Notes under the pieces: generated by a model
What the model saw: only the letters and a program-made list of their open reading frames with translations
What the model was told of the DNA's origin: nothing
Databases searched by the model: none
Assembly (NCBI GenBank): GCA_022822245.1
Contig: JAJECB010000317.1
Location: forward strand, 1-11,273
Direction: 5' to 3'
Origin: Gammaproteobacteria bacterium
Lineage (GTDB): Bacteria > Pseudomonadota > Gammaproteobacteria > HK1
Length of the DNA: 11,273 nt
Position numbers and translations under genes: made by a program
Shown: positions 1-7,059 of the stretch, one piece after another
Layout: every line of letters starts with the position of its first letter
Numbering within the stretch: the first letter of the stretch is position 1

Positions 1-636
1 CCCCTTGAGCCGCGCGAGCTTGACGTACTCGCTGTCCAGCACCTCCAGCATGGCCGAGCGGGTCAGGCGCATCAGCGCCGCCACCTGGAACCATCCCATG
101 GCGATCGCCGGCAACACCATGTGAGCGAGTCCGCCGCGTCCGGAGGTCGGGAAGAGGTTCCAGATGACCGCAAAGAGCCAGATCAGGACGATGCCCAGCC
201 AGAAGTTCGGCATCGCCTGCCCGAGCAGCGCGACGAGCTTGCCGAAGCCGTCGAACACGGTGTCCTTGTAGACGGCGGCGAGCACCCCGATCGGGATCGC
301 GATGAAGGTGCTGACGAGAATCGCGAACCCGCCGAGCTGCAGCGTGGCGGGGAGGCGCTGCCAGACCATGCCGAGCGCCGTCTCGCCGCGCCATTTGAGC
401 GAATCGCCGAGGTTGCCCTGAAGGGCGTTGCCGAGGAACGACAGGTACTGGATGTGCAGCGCCCGGTCGAGCCCCCACTCGCGTTTCAGCCGCTCGGCCT
501 CCTCGGGGCCCGCATCGTCCGGCAGAAGCGCGTCCACCGGACTGCCGCTGAGGCGCGACAGGCCGAAGATGATCACGCTGATCGCGAGCAGCGTGACGAG
601 GCTCTGCACGATTCGCAATGCGAGGTAGCGTTGCAC
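1..636 (-). CDS. ABC transporter permease, DppB/OppB type (3' end outside window)
   Basis: Inner-membrane permease subunit of a peptide/nickel-type ABC importer, read here as the first 212 residues; the C-terminus runs off the left edge. The translation begins QRYLALRIVQSLVTLLAISV, the typical DppB N-terminal membrane helix (about residues 8-27). A periplasmic stretch with GNLGDSL (about 74-80) follows, then QRLPATLQLG, more helices (about 97-122, 135-160, 172-190), and at 193-212 the EAA-type loop RSAMLEVLDSEYVKLARLKG that contacts the ATPase. The start is assigned to GTG at 636: an in-frame TGA lies at 664-666, no ATG occurs between them, and AGGAT sits about 10 bases upstream. It is 92 bp downstream of the solute-binding protein gene, so the two probably form one operon. 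Family assignment is secure; the substrate is unknown. Family members are usually about 300-340 residues, so roughly a third is missing. Confidence 0.93.
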   Translation of the reverse strand, partial: MQRYLALRIVQSLVTLLAISVIIFGLSRLSGSPVDALLPDDAGPEEAERLKREWGLDRALHIQYLSFLGNALQGNLGDSLKWRGETALGMVWQRLPATLQLGGFAILVSTFIAIPIGVLAAVYKDTVFDGFGKLVALLGQAMPNFWLGIVLIWLFAVIWNLFPTSGRGGLAHMVLPAIAMGWFQVAALMRLTRSAMLEVLDSEYVKLARLKG

Positions 637-669
637 CGCGGCGCGGATCCTGAGGGTGTCAGATCATCG

Positions 670-720
670 TGGCCGAGGCCGTGGCCGGCACGCGGGCGCG
701 GACGGCCACGGCGATGGCCA
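670..720 (-). other. strong intergenic hairpin between binding-protein and permease genes
   Basis: The arms 670-687 and 703-720 pair with 15 Watson-Crick pairs and one G-T pair, with two mismatches, around a 15-base loop. It fills most of the 92-bp gap between the binding-protein stop (729) and the permease start (636). There is no U-run after it in the transcript, so it is not a clean intrinsic terminator. Such hairpins often protect or attenuate the message so that the binding protein exceeds the permease. The structure is seen directly; the role is inferred. Confidence 0.6.
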
Positions 721-728
721 ACGACACC

Positions 729-2378
729 TCAGCGTGCGGCCTTGATGAGGTGCCAGTGGCCGTACCCGGCCGAGGTGACGCCGGGAAACTGCCAGCCGGC
801 CACGTACTTCGGATTGATGGCGACCTGGGTGAACCCGTCGAAGAGCGGAATGTCGACGTACTGCTCGAAGAGGTAGTTCTGGATCTTGCGGGCGAGCCGG
901 TCGCGCTCCGCGGGATCGATCGTGTTGATCAGCTCCTCGACGTGAGTGGCCGTCCAGTCGTCCTCCCAGCCCTGAAGGCCACCGCCCGGATTGGTGTAGA
1001 ACGCGCGGAACGCCACCTCCGTGGGCCGTGGCGGCGCATTGCGGCCGGGGTTGATCATGTAGAGCTTTCGCTCGCGACCCAAGGCCCGCACCCGCGCGTA
1101 GTCGAGCTCGACGATCTCCGCCTGGAAGCCGACCTGGGTCAGGTACTGGTACACCATCTCCTGCTGGAGCGGGACCTCCGGCATGCCGGCCATCGGGGTC
1201 AGCACGATCGGGATGGTCGGATCCTCGAACGCATCCGGATAGCCCGCGTGCCACATGAGCTGCCTCGCCAGCTCCGGATCGTAGCCGTACTCGGCCTCGA
1301 AGCGCTCTTCCAGGGCGGGGTCGTGGCCTTCGTTGCCCTTGACCATCGTGTAGCGCGCGTGCAGCGCATAGCCGCCGCTCGGGAACAGCACCCCCAGCAT
1401 TTCCTCGCGGTTGATGGCGCGGTTGATCGCCTCGCGGATTCGCACGTCGTACCAGGGAAGCTCCTTCCGGCAGCGATCGTCGTGCGACTCGCAGTACAGC
1501 CCGTTGAAGACGAGGTCGGTCTGGATGGAGGGCAGCGTCGACTCGGCGGTGGTCATCCCCGCCGCGAGGGCCTCGGGCATCAGCTCCCGCGAGATGTCGG
1601 CGATGTGGGCCTCCTCCGCCAGCAGCATCGCGAGCTTGGTGGACGGTTCGGCCACGAAGCGGATTTCGAGCTCCTTGAACTCGGGAACCTGCCCCGAGTA
1701 ATGGTCCTCGAAGCGCTCGTAGAGGATCCGGCCGGGCTCGCGCGAGACGAACTGGTAGTGCCCGGTGCCCGCGAAGCGGCGGTCATAGCCCTCCAGGCCC
1801 TCCTCGTCGAACTGCTTCTTGCTGTAGATCTGCATGATGGAATGAGCGCCGTGCAGGTACAGCAGGTTGGTGCGAGGCTTCTCGTAGTTGAAGCGCACCG
1901 TGTACTTGTCGAGGACCTCCACCTCCGCGCCGCGCAGTTGATCGGCGGCCGGAATGACCGAGTCGTCGCCCGCGCTCAAGTGGTAGCTGTGCACGACGTC
2001 CGCGGCCGTGAACTCGCCATATCCGTAGTGAAACTGGACCCCCTCGCGAAGATGAAAGGTCCACTCCGTGAAGTCGTCGTTGTGCTCCCACGAGGTGGCG
2101 AGCCCGTCGCCGCTGTACTCGCCCGTCACCGGGTCGTTCGCCACCAGCCCTTCCAGGGACTGGCCGAGCGCGTGCCAGAGGCTCGTGGCCGCCCAGGAAC
2201 GGTTGGTCTCGCCGCCGGGCGGGGTCAGGGCGGCGACCACCCGATCGGTCTCCTGGGCCATTGCCGCTCCGCTCCACGGCGCTATCCACAGCGCCAACGC
2301 GACGATCGCGGCCGCACCGGCCGCGCAACGGCGCCGACTGCGCAGCCGGCCCGAATTGTGTGTGCAAGTCGTGGGCAT
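729..2378 (-). CDS. ABC transporter solute-binding protein, SBP_bac_5 (peptide/dipeptide) family
   Basis: Periplasmic solute receptor of 549 residues for a peptide/opine/nickel-type ABC importer. The start at 2378 (MPTTCTHNSG) is chosen because AAGGAGAGGAGC precedes the ATG and because a basic region (RLRSRRR, 11-17), a hydrophobic stretch (about 19-40) and an AMA cleavage site before QETDR (after residue 41) form a signal peptide. The longer in-frame extension upstream is arginine-rich and not protein-like. Family hallmarks are LWHALGQSLEGLVANDP near the N-terminus, LATSWEHNDDFTEWTFHLREGVQFH, FTAADVVHSYHL, and a C-terminal half with DVRIREAINRAINREEMLGVLF. The pair of cysteines in CESHDDRC may form a disulfide; this is inference. 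The DppB-type permease directly downstream supports a complete importer continuing outside the window. The ligand is unknown. A possible promoter lies about 300 bp upstream. Confidence 0.93.
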   Translation of the reverse strand: MPTTCTHNSGRLRSRRRCAAGAAAIVALALWIAPWSGAAMAQETDRVVAALTPPGGETNRSWAATSLWHALGQSLEGLVANDPVTGEYSGDGLATSWEHNDDFTEWTFHLREGVQFHYGYGEFTAADVVHSYHLSAGDDSVIPAADQLRGAEVEVLDKYTVRFNYEKPRTNLLYLHGAHSIMQIYSKKQFDEEGLEGYDRRFAGTGHYQFVSREPGRILYERFEDHYSGQVPEFKELEIRFVAEPSTKLAMLLAEEAHIADISRELMPEALAAGMTTAESTLPSIQTDLVFNGLYCESHDDRCRKELPWYDVRIREAINRAINREEMLGVLFPSGGYALHARYTMVKGNEGHDPALEERFEAEYGYDPELARQLMWHAGYPDAFEDPTIPIVLTPMAGMPEVPLQQEMVYQYLTQVGFQAEIVELDYARVRALGRERKLYMINPGRNAPPRPTEVAFRAFYTNPGGGLQGWEDDWTATHVEELINTIDPAERDRLARKIQNYLFEQYVDIPLFDGFTQVAINPKYVAGWQFPGVTSAGYGHWHLIKAAR

Positions 2379-2448
2379 GCTCCTCTCCTTACGGTTGGAT
2401 GGAGTCGTTGGCAGAGGGCGGGAGTCGCCGTTGCCCTCCGAAATGAAC

Positions 2449-2466
2449 CGAGCGCTCGACCGGTCG
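2449..2466. promoter_or_regulatory. two overlapping 10-bp palindromes, possible regulator site
   Basis: CGAGCGCTCG (2449-2458) and CGACCGGTCG (2457-2466) are perfect palindromes sharing a CG, about 70-90 bases upstream of the binding-protein start. They could be an operator or RNA structure. Short GC-rich palindromes are common by chance in such DNA, so support is weak. Confidence 0.2.
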
Positions 2467-2686
2467 CATTGTGCCGGACCGGATCGATGAGGCTGAAGTG
2501 GCCGGAGCCGGAGCGTGCGACCGGGATGGGCGCGCACCCTCCGCTGCCCTTCTCGATGGCGGTCCGGGCCGTCGAGCCGCGCCGCGGCGGTTGAAAGACA
2601 CTCCTGATGCTTCTTCTCGATCGATGGCACCGGCGGCAGCCTCGCTGAGCGTGGGTCGAGCGCGCGCACGTATCGGGGACCAACTT

Positions 2687-2716
2687 AACATATGTGAATC
2701 CGTTTTCATATATGAA
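2687..2716 (-). promoter_or_regulatory. candidate promoter/operator of the ABC operon
   Basis: This is the only clearly AT-rich patch in a GC-rich gap. It holds the palindromes ACATATGT (2688-2695) and TTCATATATGAA (2705-2716). On the plus strand CATATGTGAA (2689-2698) and CATATATGAA (2707-2716) form a direct repeat, 9 of 10 identical, with an 18-bp period. On the minus strand TTCATA (2716-2711) and TATGTT (2692-2687), 18 bases apart, are a weak match to -35 and -10 boxes, each 4 of 6. The repeats would overlap the polymerase site, as expected for a repressor operator. The repeats are seen; the function is inferred. The leader to the ATG would be about 300 bases, which is long. Confidence 0.4.
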
Positions 2717-2731
2717 CCCAAACGAGCCGCC

Positions 2732-2913
2732 AGCCCGAAAATCTCACCAACTTTCGTCGCGAGGGCGCCGAGACGGCGCTGTGGCTGGCCGCACGGACCG
2801 AAAGACGCTGAAGGCGTAGCTGACACTACGTCGAAGCGGCTTGAGGGAGTACGGCCGGTCACAGCGCATGGATCGGGGTCCGCTAGCCAAGAAGTTGGTG
2901 AGATTTTCGGGCT
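2732..2913. repeat. 182-bp element bounded by perfect 22-bp inverted repeats (MITE-like)
   Basis: The left arm 2732-2753 starts AGCCCGAAAATCTCACC and ends AACTT. The right arm 2892-2913 is its exact reverse complement (AAGTTGGTGAG...TTTTCGGGCT). The arms enclose 138 bp with no transposase frame but with small inner hairpins: GCGCCG/CGGCGC at 2765-2779 and CGTAG/CTACG at 2815-2830. A perfect 22-bp match at this distance is very unlikely by chance and resembles the terminal inverted repeats of a small non-autonomous transposon. No clear target-site duplication is visible beside the arms. Alternatives are a long RNA hairpin ending dctM transcription or a degraded insertion sequence. I cannot assign a transposon family. 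Confidence 0.6.
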
Positions 2914-3004
2914 AACATCGCCGTCCTCGCCACGTCTCGGAACACCCGCCTGCTGACACGGCGGCTTGATTCGGTTCGCCGGCAACGCCTCGCCAAGTGA
3001 GAGA

Positions 3005-3020
3005 GCGCCTGCCGCGGCGC
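3005..3020 (-). terminator. weak possible terminator after dctM
   Basis: GCGCC (3005-3009) and GGCGC (3016-3020) form a 5-bp stem with a 6-base loop, 16 bases past the dctM stop. In the transcript it is followed by TCTCTCACTT, which is only moderately U-rich. The short stem makes this tentative. Confidence 0.25.
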
Positions 3021-3035
3021 ATGCTGGTCCTGCGA

Positions 3036-4319
3036 TCAGAGGAGCCCCGCGAGGCGGGGAAGGAAGAGGGGGATGTCCGGCACGTAGGTCACCAGCACCA
3101 GGATCGCGGTCATCATCAGCCACGGCCAGAACATGCGCCGCGACACCTGGACGATGCTCCGCTCGGCGATGCTCGACGCGACGAAGAGGGTGATTCCGTA
3201 GGGCGGGGTCACCATCCCGATCGCGAAGTTCATGACCACGACGAGGCCGAAGTGGACCGGTTCGATCCCGAAGTCGATCGCGATCGGCATCAGCACCGGC
3301 ACCAGGATCAGGATCGCGGCGATGCTCTCCATGAACATGCCCACCGCCATGAGGAGGACGTTGATGAGCAGGAGGTAGGTCCAGGGCTGCTCGGAGACCG
3401 TCTTGATCCACGCCGCGAGGTGGGCCGGCACGTTGGCGTTCGCGACGAGCCAGCCGAAGATGCTGGCCGTGCCGATGATGACCATCACCGCCGCGGAGAG
3501 CGCCGCCGCGCGCAGCACCAGCGCCGGCAGATCGCGGACGCCGAGGTCGCGATGGATGACCATCGCGATGACGAGGCCGTAGAGGACGGCGACCGCCGCC
3601 GCCTCGGTCGGGGTGAACACGCCGCCCACGATTCCGCCGATGATGATGACCGGCATCCCGAGGGCGGGGAGCGCCCGCACGAAGGTCCGCCGGAGCCGCG
3701 CCCCGGTGAACGGCTCCACCTCCCGGTACTGGGGGCCGCCCCGCCTCGCGTGGAGCCACGCCGCGACGAGGAGCCCCGGCACGGTCATCAGCCCGGGCAG
3801 CACCCCGGCGAGGAACATGGCCCCCACCGAGAGGTTCGAGACGAGGGCCACCACGACCATCATGAGGCTCGGCGGGATGACCTGGGCGAGGGAGCCCGCG
3901 CACGCGATGACCGCGGCCGAGAAGTCGATGTCGTAGCGCCGGCGCCGGAGCTCCGGCTGCATGATCGACGAGATCGCGGCGACGTCCGCGGACCCCGACC
4001 CGGAGATGGCCGCGAGCCCCGTCGCCGCCACCACGGACACCATGAGGAGGCTCCCGACCACCCAGCCGACGAGGGCGGTGGCGAATTCGACGATGCGCCG
4101 CGAGATCCCCCCCGCGTCCATGATCGCGCCCGCGAACACGAAGAACGGGATCGCCATGATGGTGAAGGAGTTGAGACCGTCGTAGATGCGCTGCGAGACG
4201 ATGGTGAGCGGCACGTCGGTGGTGAGGAGGAGGGTCAGGGTCGCCGCGATCCCGAGCACGAAGACGATCGGGGTGCCGATGAGCAGAAAGGCGAGGAACG
4301 CGGAGAAGGCGAAGATCAC
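3036..4319 (-). CDS. dctM: TRAP transporter large permease subunit, DctM
   Basis: Large membrane subunit (427 residues, normal for the family) of a TRAP importer, which uses an ion gradient rather than ATP to take up organic acids delivered by DctP. The protein starts with GTG at 4319, read as M-IFAFSAFLAFLLIGTP, whose GTGA overlaps the dctQ TGA stop by four bases; AGGGAG lies 8 bases upstream. Longer upstream in-frame sequence reads through dctQ and is not protein-like. The protein is almost entirely hydrophobic, with about a dozen membrane segments. Family motifs include IPFFVFAGAIMDAGGISRRI, AISGSGSADVAAISSIM, GGVFTPTEAAAVAVLYGL, and near the C-terminus IGMVTPPYGITLFVASSIA. The overlap suggests translational coupling with dctQ. 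The transported compound is not determined; the linked amidohydrolases and aldolases suggest an organic acid they metabolise. Confidence 0.96.
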   Translation of the reverse strand: MIFAFSAFLAFLLIGTPIVFVLGIAATLTLLLTTDVPLTIVSQRIYDGLNSFTIMAIPFFVFAGAIMDAGGISRRIVEFATALVGWVVGSLLMVSVVAATGLAAISGSGSADVAAISSIMQPELRRRRYDIDFSAAVIACAGSLAQVIPPSLMMVVVALVSNLSVGAMFLAGVLPGLMTVPGLLVAAWLHARRGGPQYREVEPFTGARLRRTFVRALPALGMPVIIIGGIVGGVFTPTEAAAVAVLYGLVIAMVIHRDLGVRDLPALVLRAAALSAAVMVIIGTASIFGWLVANANVPAHLAAWIKTVSEQPWTYLLLINVLLMAVGMFMESIAAILILVPVLMPIAIDFGIEPVHFGLVVVMNFAIGMVTPPYGITLFVASSIAERSIVQVSRRMFWPWLMMTAILVLVTYVPDIPLFLPRLAGLL

Positions 4320-4834
4320 GCGGCGGCGTCTCCCTCTCCGCGCGGCAGCATCCCGAACGGCTGGTTCCATCGCTCGACCACCCGCGCAACGAGCTCGAGG
4401 GCGAAGTACGCCGCCCCGAGGGGCAGGGACAGGTAGATGACCCACATGGGGAGCTGGAGAACCGGGGAGGTCTCGAAGAGCCAGCCGAGCTCGATGAGCG
4501 GCAGGCTCCCGTAGACCACCACCCCGAGAAACCAGAGCGCCCCGGCCGCGATGACGATGCTCAAGGCTCGCGCCCACCGGAGCGGCAGCATGGCCGCGAG
4601 CGCGTCCACCGCCACGTGGAGGCCGCGCCGCATGGCGATCCCGGCCCCCATGAGCACCACCCAGATCTGCGCGTACCGGGCCGTCTCCTCGGTCCACGAG
4701 ATCGAGTAGTTGAAGACGTAGCGCCCGAAGACCTGCGCGAGCACCGCGAGGGTCATGTAGGCGAAGCAGGCGACCACGATCACCGCGACCACGAGACGCA
4801 CTCCCGCGACGATGCGCCCGAGGATTCCGCTCAT
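4316..4834 (-). CDS. dctQ: TRAP transporter small permease subunit, DctQ
   Basis: Small membrane subunit (172 residues) of the TRAP importer, which partners DctM. Four membrane helices are visible, at about residues 12-35, 48-68, 88-110 and 125-150. The family signature falls in the second helix region: SWTEETARYAQIWVVLMGAG followed by IAMRRGLHVAVDALAAMLP, with the typical E-x-x-R, tryptophan and histidine. The start MSGILGRIV at 4834 gives the normal length. Order P-Q-M is the standard TRAP order, and the stop overlaps the dctM start by four bases. A strong hairpin lies in the 155-bp gap between it and dctP. Identification is secure at family level. Confidence 0.95.
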   Translation of the reverse strand: MSGILGRIVAGVRLVVAVIVVACFAYMTLAVLAQVFGRYVFNYSISWTEETARYAQIWVVLMGAGIAMRRGLHVAVDALAAMLPLRWARALSIVIAAGALWFLGVVVYGSLPLIELGWLFETSPVLQLPMWVIYLSLPLGAAYFALELVARVVERWNQPFGMLPRGEGDAAA

Positions 4835-4924
4835 CTCGATTCCGCCTCGGTTACCGCCGCCGCGAGTGCGCCCGCCCGGAGCGTTTCACGACGTTCGTCA
4901 CGACGTACCGGCCGAAGACGAAAC

Positions 4925-4952
4925 GGCCGGGCGAACCCACGTTCGCCCGGCC
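4925..4952 (-). other. perfect 12-bp hairpin between dctP and dctQ
   Basis: GGCCGGGCGAAC (4925-4936) and GTTCGCCCGGCC (4941-4952) pair perfectly around a 4-base loop, inside the 155-bp gap after the dctP stop. In transcript direction the stem is followed by GTTTCGTCTTC, a broken U-rich run, so it may act as a partial terminator. Flanking copies of CCGGCCG (4908-4914) and CCGGCCGT (4955-4962) can pair with one arm instead. The expected effect is more DctP than DctQ/DctM, or protection of the dctP mRNA 3' end. The structure is seen; the role is inferred. Confidence 0.7.
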
Positions 4953-4989
4953 ATCCGGCCGTCGACAGGCGGTGGTCCGAAGACCCTTC

Positions 4990-5973
4990 CTACTTCGTGT
5001 CGAGGATCATCTGGAGGAGGCGCTTCTCGTTCTCGTCGGTGAGGAACTCGTCGTAGACCTTCTTCGCCGCCTCGCGGAAGGGGACCGGATCGAGCGCGGT
5101 GATCTTCGCGCCCGCCGCCTCGAGCATTCCGAGGCGCTCCGCGTCCACCGCCGCGTAGTGGTCCTGCTCCCACTCCGCCGCCTTGGCGCCGCCCTCGAGG
5201 AGCGCGGTCTGCACGTCGGCCGGAAGCGACTGGAACTTCTCCTCGGACATGATGATCGGCGCGGTCAGGATGGTCCAGCCGACCTGCCCCCAGTTGGGCG
5301 CGACCTCGTAGAATTTCTTCTCGTAGTAGTTCGTGTTGGCGGCCTCGGCGCCGTCCACCACCCCGGTCTGGAGGGAGGAGTAGAGCTCCGCGTAGCTGAT
5401 GGGCGTCGCGTTGGCTCCGAACGCATTCCAGGCCGCCATGTGGTACTTGCTCTGCATGGTCCGGATCTTGAGGCCCTGGAGGTCCTCGATGCTCGTTACC
5501 GGCTCCTTGGTCATCAGATGCCGGACCCCGACGTTGTAGACGCCAAGGAGACGGATGCCCCGCTTGGCGACGACCTTGTTGATCTCCTGGAGCACCGGTC
5601 CGCGCAGCACCGCGATCATGTGATCCTGATCCCGGAACAGGAACGGCATGTCGAAGAGCTTGAGCTCCGGCACGAAGTTGGTGAGCGGGGCGTTCGAGGG
5701 CGAGGTGATGTCGAGGCTGCCCGTCAGCACCTGCTTGATCATCTCGACCTCGCCGCCGAGCTGCATGTTCGGGAAGACTTCGAGGGTCGCCTTGCCGCCG
5801 GTCGCCTCCTGGAGGTGCTCGGCGATCATCTCGAGCCCGAGGTCCATGGGCTCCCCATCGTTCTGGGAGTGCCCGGCCTTGAGCACGATGTCGGCCGCCC
5901 CGACGACGGTCGAAGACAGCGCTCCGCCGAGTGCGAACACGGCAACGATGGCGGATATCAGCAATTTGCGCAT
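4990..5973 (-). CDS. dctP: TRAP transporter solute-binding protein, DctP family
   Basis: Periplasmic receptor (327 residues) that captures the substrate for DctQM. The start at 5973 (MRKLLISAIVAVFALGG) is chosen because AGGAG lies 8 bases upstream and it begins a clean signal peptide: K/R at 2-3, a hydrophobic core to about 19, and cleavage after VGA (residue 26) before ADIVLKAGH. Family features are the N-terminal strand with KAGHSQNDGEP, GGEVEMIKQVLTGSLDI, LFDMPFLFRDQDH, and LQGLKIRTMQSK with Arg171 in the position that usually binds a substrate carboxylate. PISYAELYSSLQTGVVDGAEAA (192-212) and YEV at 222-224 follow. The conserved arginine favours a carboxylic-acid substrate. It lies 87 bp downstream of aldolase B, probably in the same transcript, and the hairpin after it may raise its level over DctQM. 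Confidence 0.96.
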   Translation of the reverse strand: MRKLLISAIVAVFALGGALSSTVVGAADIVLKAGHSQNDGEPMDLGLEMIAEHLQEATGGKATLEVFPNMQLGGEVEMIKQVLTGSLDITSPSNAPLTNFVPELKLFDMPFLFRDQDHMIAVLRGPVLQEINKVVAKRGIRLLGVYNVGVRHLMTKEPVTSIEDLQGLKIRTMQSKYHMAAWNAFGANATPISYAELYSSLQTGVVDGAEAANTNYYEKKFYEVAPNWGQVGWTILTAPIIMSEEKFQSLPADVQTALLEGGAKAAEWEQDHYAAVDAERLGMLEAAGAKITALDPVPFREAAKKVYDEFLTDENEKRLLQMILDTK

Positions 5974-6020
5974 GACGTTTTCTCCTGCTTGCAGCGATGT
6001 GGACAAGGATGATTCGACGG

Positions 6021-6052
6021 CGGTCCGGCCGGGTCGGCTTCGGTTCGGACCG
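6021..6052 (-). other. stem-loop between aldolase B and dctP
   Basis: CGGTCCG (6021-6027) pairs with CGGACCG (6046-6052), and inside it GCCG (6028-6031) pairs with CGGC (6035-6038). It sits in the 87-bp gap between the aldolase B stop and the dctP start. There is no U-run after it. It could mark an RNA processing point or attenuator ahead of the transporter genes. Confidence 0.35.
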
Positions 6053-6060
6053 GGGCGGGC

Positions 6061-6957
6061 TCAGGCGGCCCGGGCGGTGAGGACCCCGAGGTCCGCGAGC
6101 ACGCTCCGCAGTGCGCTCCGCGGCCCCTCGGGGAGAGGCAGGCGGGGCGGGCGCGGATCCCCCGCCGGCATCCCGACCATCTCCATGCCCGCGCGGGTGG
6201 CCGAGACGTAGAGGTCACCGGCAATGGCGTCGATCAGGGGCAGCAGCCGATGCCAGACCTCGCGGCCGCCGTCCGGGTCGCCCTCCGTCACCGTCAGCCG
6301 GTAGATGTCGGAGGAGAACCGCGGAACGATGTTGCCGCACACCGAGACATAGCCGTCGGCCCCGAGCCGCATCGAGTCCCAGGCATGGTATCCGGCGAAG
6401 ACGGTGACCCGGCCCTCGCTGAGGCGGGCGATCTCCCGCACCCGCGTGACGTCCCCGCTCGACTCCTTGATGTAGCGCACGGTGTCGATCTCGCCGAGTC
6501 GGGCGACGAACTCGGGGCGCAGGTCCACGTTCGAGGTGTTCGGGTTGTTGTAGATCATGATGGGGATCGAGATCGCCTCTCCGATGCGACGGTAGTGCTC
6601 GAAGAGCTCGTCCTCGGTCGGCGAGCTGTAGAAGGGCGGCACCACCATCACCCCGGCCGCGCCGAGACGCTCCGCTTCGCGGCTGTAGCGCACCGCCACG
6701 TCCGTCCACTCCGCGGCGGTGCCGACGACGATGGGAACCCGCCCCTTCGCCTGGTCGACGAGGATCTCGATGAGCCGGGTTCGTTCGTCGTCGCCGACGG
6801 AGAGAAATTCGCCGGTGCTCCCGAGGGGAATGAGGCCCGGCACGCCCTCGCGGATCTGCCAGTCCACGAAGCGCCGGGTGGCCGCCTCGTCGATCCCCCC
6901 TCCGTCCTCGCGGAACGGGGTCACCATGACCGTATAGCTGCCGCGAAACTCGGGCAT
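6061..6957 (-). CDS. DapA/NanA-family class I aldolase (copy B)
   Basis: Cytosolic Schiff-base lyase/synthase of the dihydrodipicolinate synthase / N-acetylneuraminate lyase family, 298 residues, the usual length. These enzymes bind pyruvate or a related 2-oxo acid on a lysine and add or split off an aldehyde. The start at 6957 (MPEFRGSYTVMVTPF) has GGAGG 8 bases upstream; upstream in-frame residues are not family-like. Key residues are the carboxylate-binding motif GSTGE at 46-50, Tyr136 in IMIYNNP, and Schiff-base Lys164 in YIKESSGD. All are canonical, so it should be active. It is 102 bp downstream of amidohydrolase B and 87 bp upstream of dctP. Lysine biosynthesis is unlikely, because there are two linked copies beside amidohydrolases and an importer; a catabolic role is more likely. 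The exact substrate is unknown. Confidence 0.92.
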   Translation of the reverse strand: MPEFRGSYTVMVTPFREDGGGIDEAATRRFVDWQIREGVPGLIPLGSTGEFLSVGDDERTRLIEILVDQAKGRVPIVVGTAAEWTDVAVRYSREAERLGAAGVMVVPPFYSSPTEDELFEHYRRIGEAISIPIMIYNNPNTSNVDLRPEFVARLGEIDTVRYIKESSGDVTRVREIARLSEGRVTVFAGYHAWDSMRLGADGYVSVCGNIVPRFSSDIYRLTVTEGDPDGGREVWHRLLPLIDAIAGDLYVSATRAGMEMVGMPAGDPRPPRLPLPEGPRSALRSVLADLGVLTARAA

Positions 6958-6988
6958 CGTCTCGTCCTCCCGTGGATTGCCGTCTTCG

Positions 6989-7008
6989 ACGTTTCCCGAT
7001 ACTCGGGC
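6989..7008. promoter_or_regulatory. conserved 20-bp palindromic element, copy B
   Basis: The element ACGTTTCCCGATACTCGGGC has a perfect CCCGA/TCGGG palindrome (6995-7007) with a 3-base centre. It matches 9648-9667 at 17 of 20 positions, and both copies lie between an amidohydrolase gene and its aldolase gene. It could be an operator, an RNA hairpin, or a relic of the module duplication. It starts 32 bases upstream of the aldolase B start codon. Confidence 0.45.
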
Positions 7009-7059
7009 AATTCGCGACCGGCCGCAACCCGGATCTCCCCGCAAAGGAGCGACGGCGGA

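Larger units (their letters stand above)
2379..3035. other. 657-bp intergenic region between the two transport operons
   Basis: No convincing gene was found here. Reading frames that cross it are arginine- and proline-rich and have no recognisable motifs. From right to left it holds a weak stem-loop after dctM (3005-3020), a perfect 22-bp inverted repeat with 138 bp between the arms (2732-2913), an AT-rich palindromic patch (2687-2716), and a GC-rich leader of about 300 bases before the binding-protein ATG. Within the leader, CGAGCGCTCG (2449-2458) and CGACCGGTCG (2457-2466) are two overlapping 10-bp palindromes. Confidence 0.7.

Noticed and set aside
669..2594. Long plus-strand open frame opposite the binding-protein gene
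   Set aside because: It is a shadow of GC-rich codon bias in the minus-strand gene. It has no family motifs, and the minus-strand frame has a signal peptide and clear SBP_bac_5 features.
2732..2913. Integron attC site
   Set aside because: The repeat is a perfect uninterrupted inverted repeat without the typical core sites or bulged arms, and no gene-cassette array is present.
2389..4389. 666-codon minus-strand frame running through dctM into the intergenic gap
   Set aside because: It is out of frame with DctM, highly arginine/proline-rich and motif-free. It is an artefact of high GC.
2997..4436. Long plus-strand frame opposite dctM, rich in Asp, His, Arg and Glu
   Set aside because: Its composition is that of a complement of hydrophobic membrane codons. 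The minus strand encodes an unmistakable DctM.
4886..4906. Direct repeat TCACGACGT (4886-4894 and 4898-4906) after dctP
   Set aside because: It is only 9 bp long in GC-rich spacer, with no other sign of function; likely chance.
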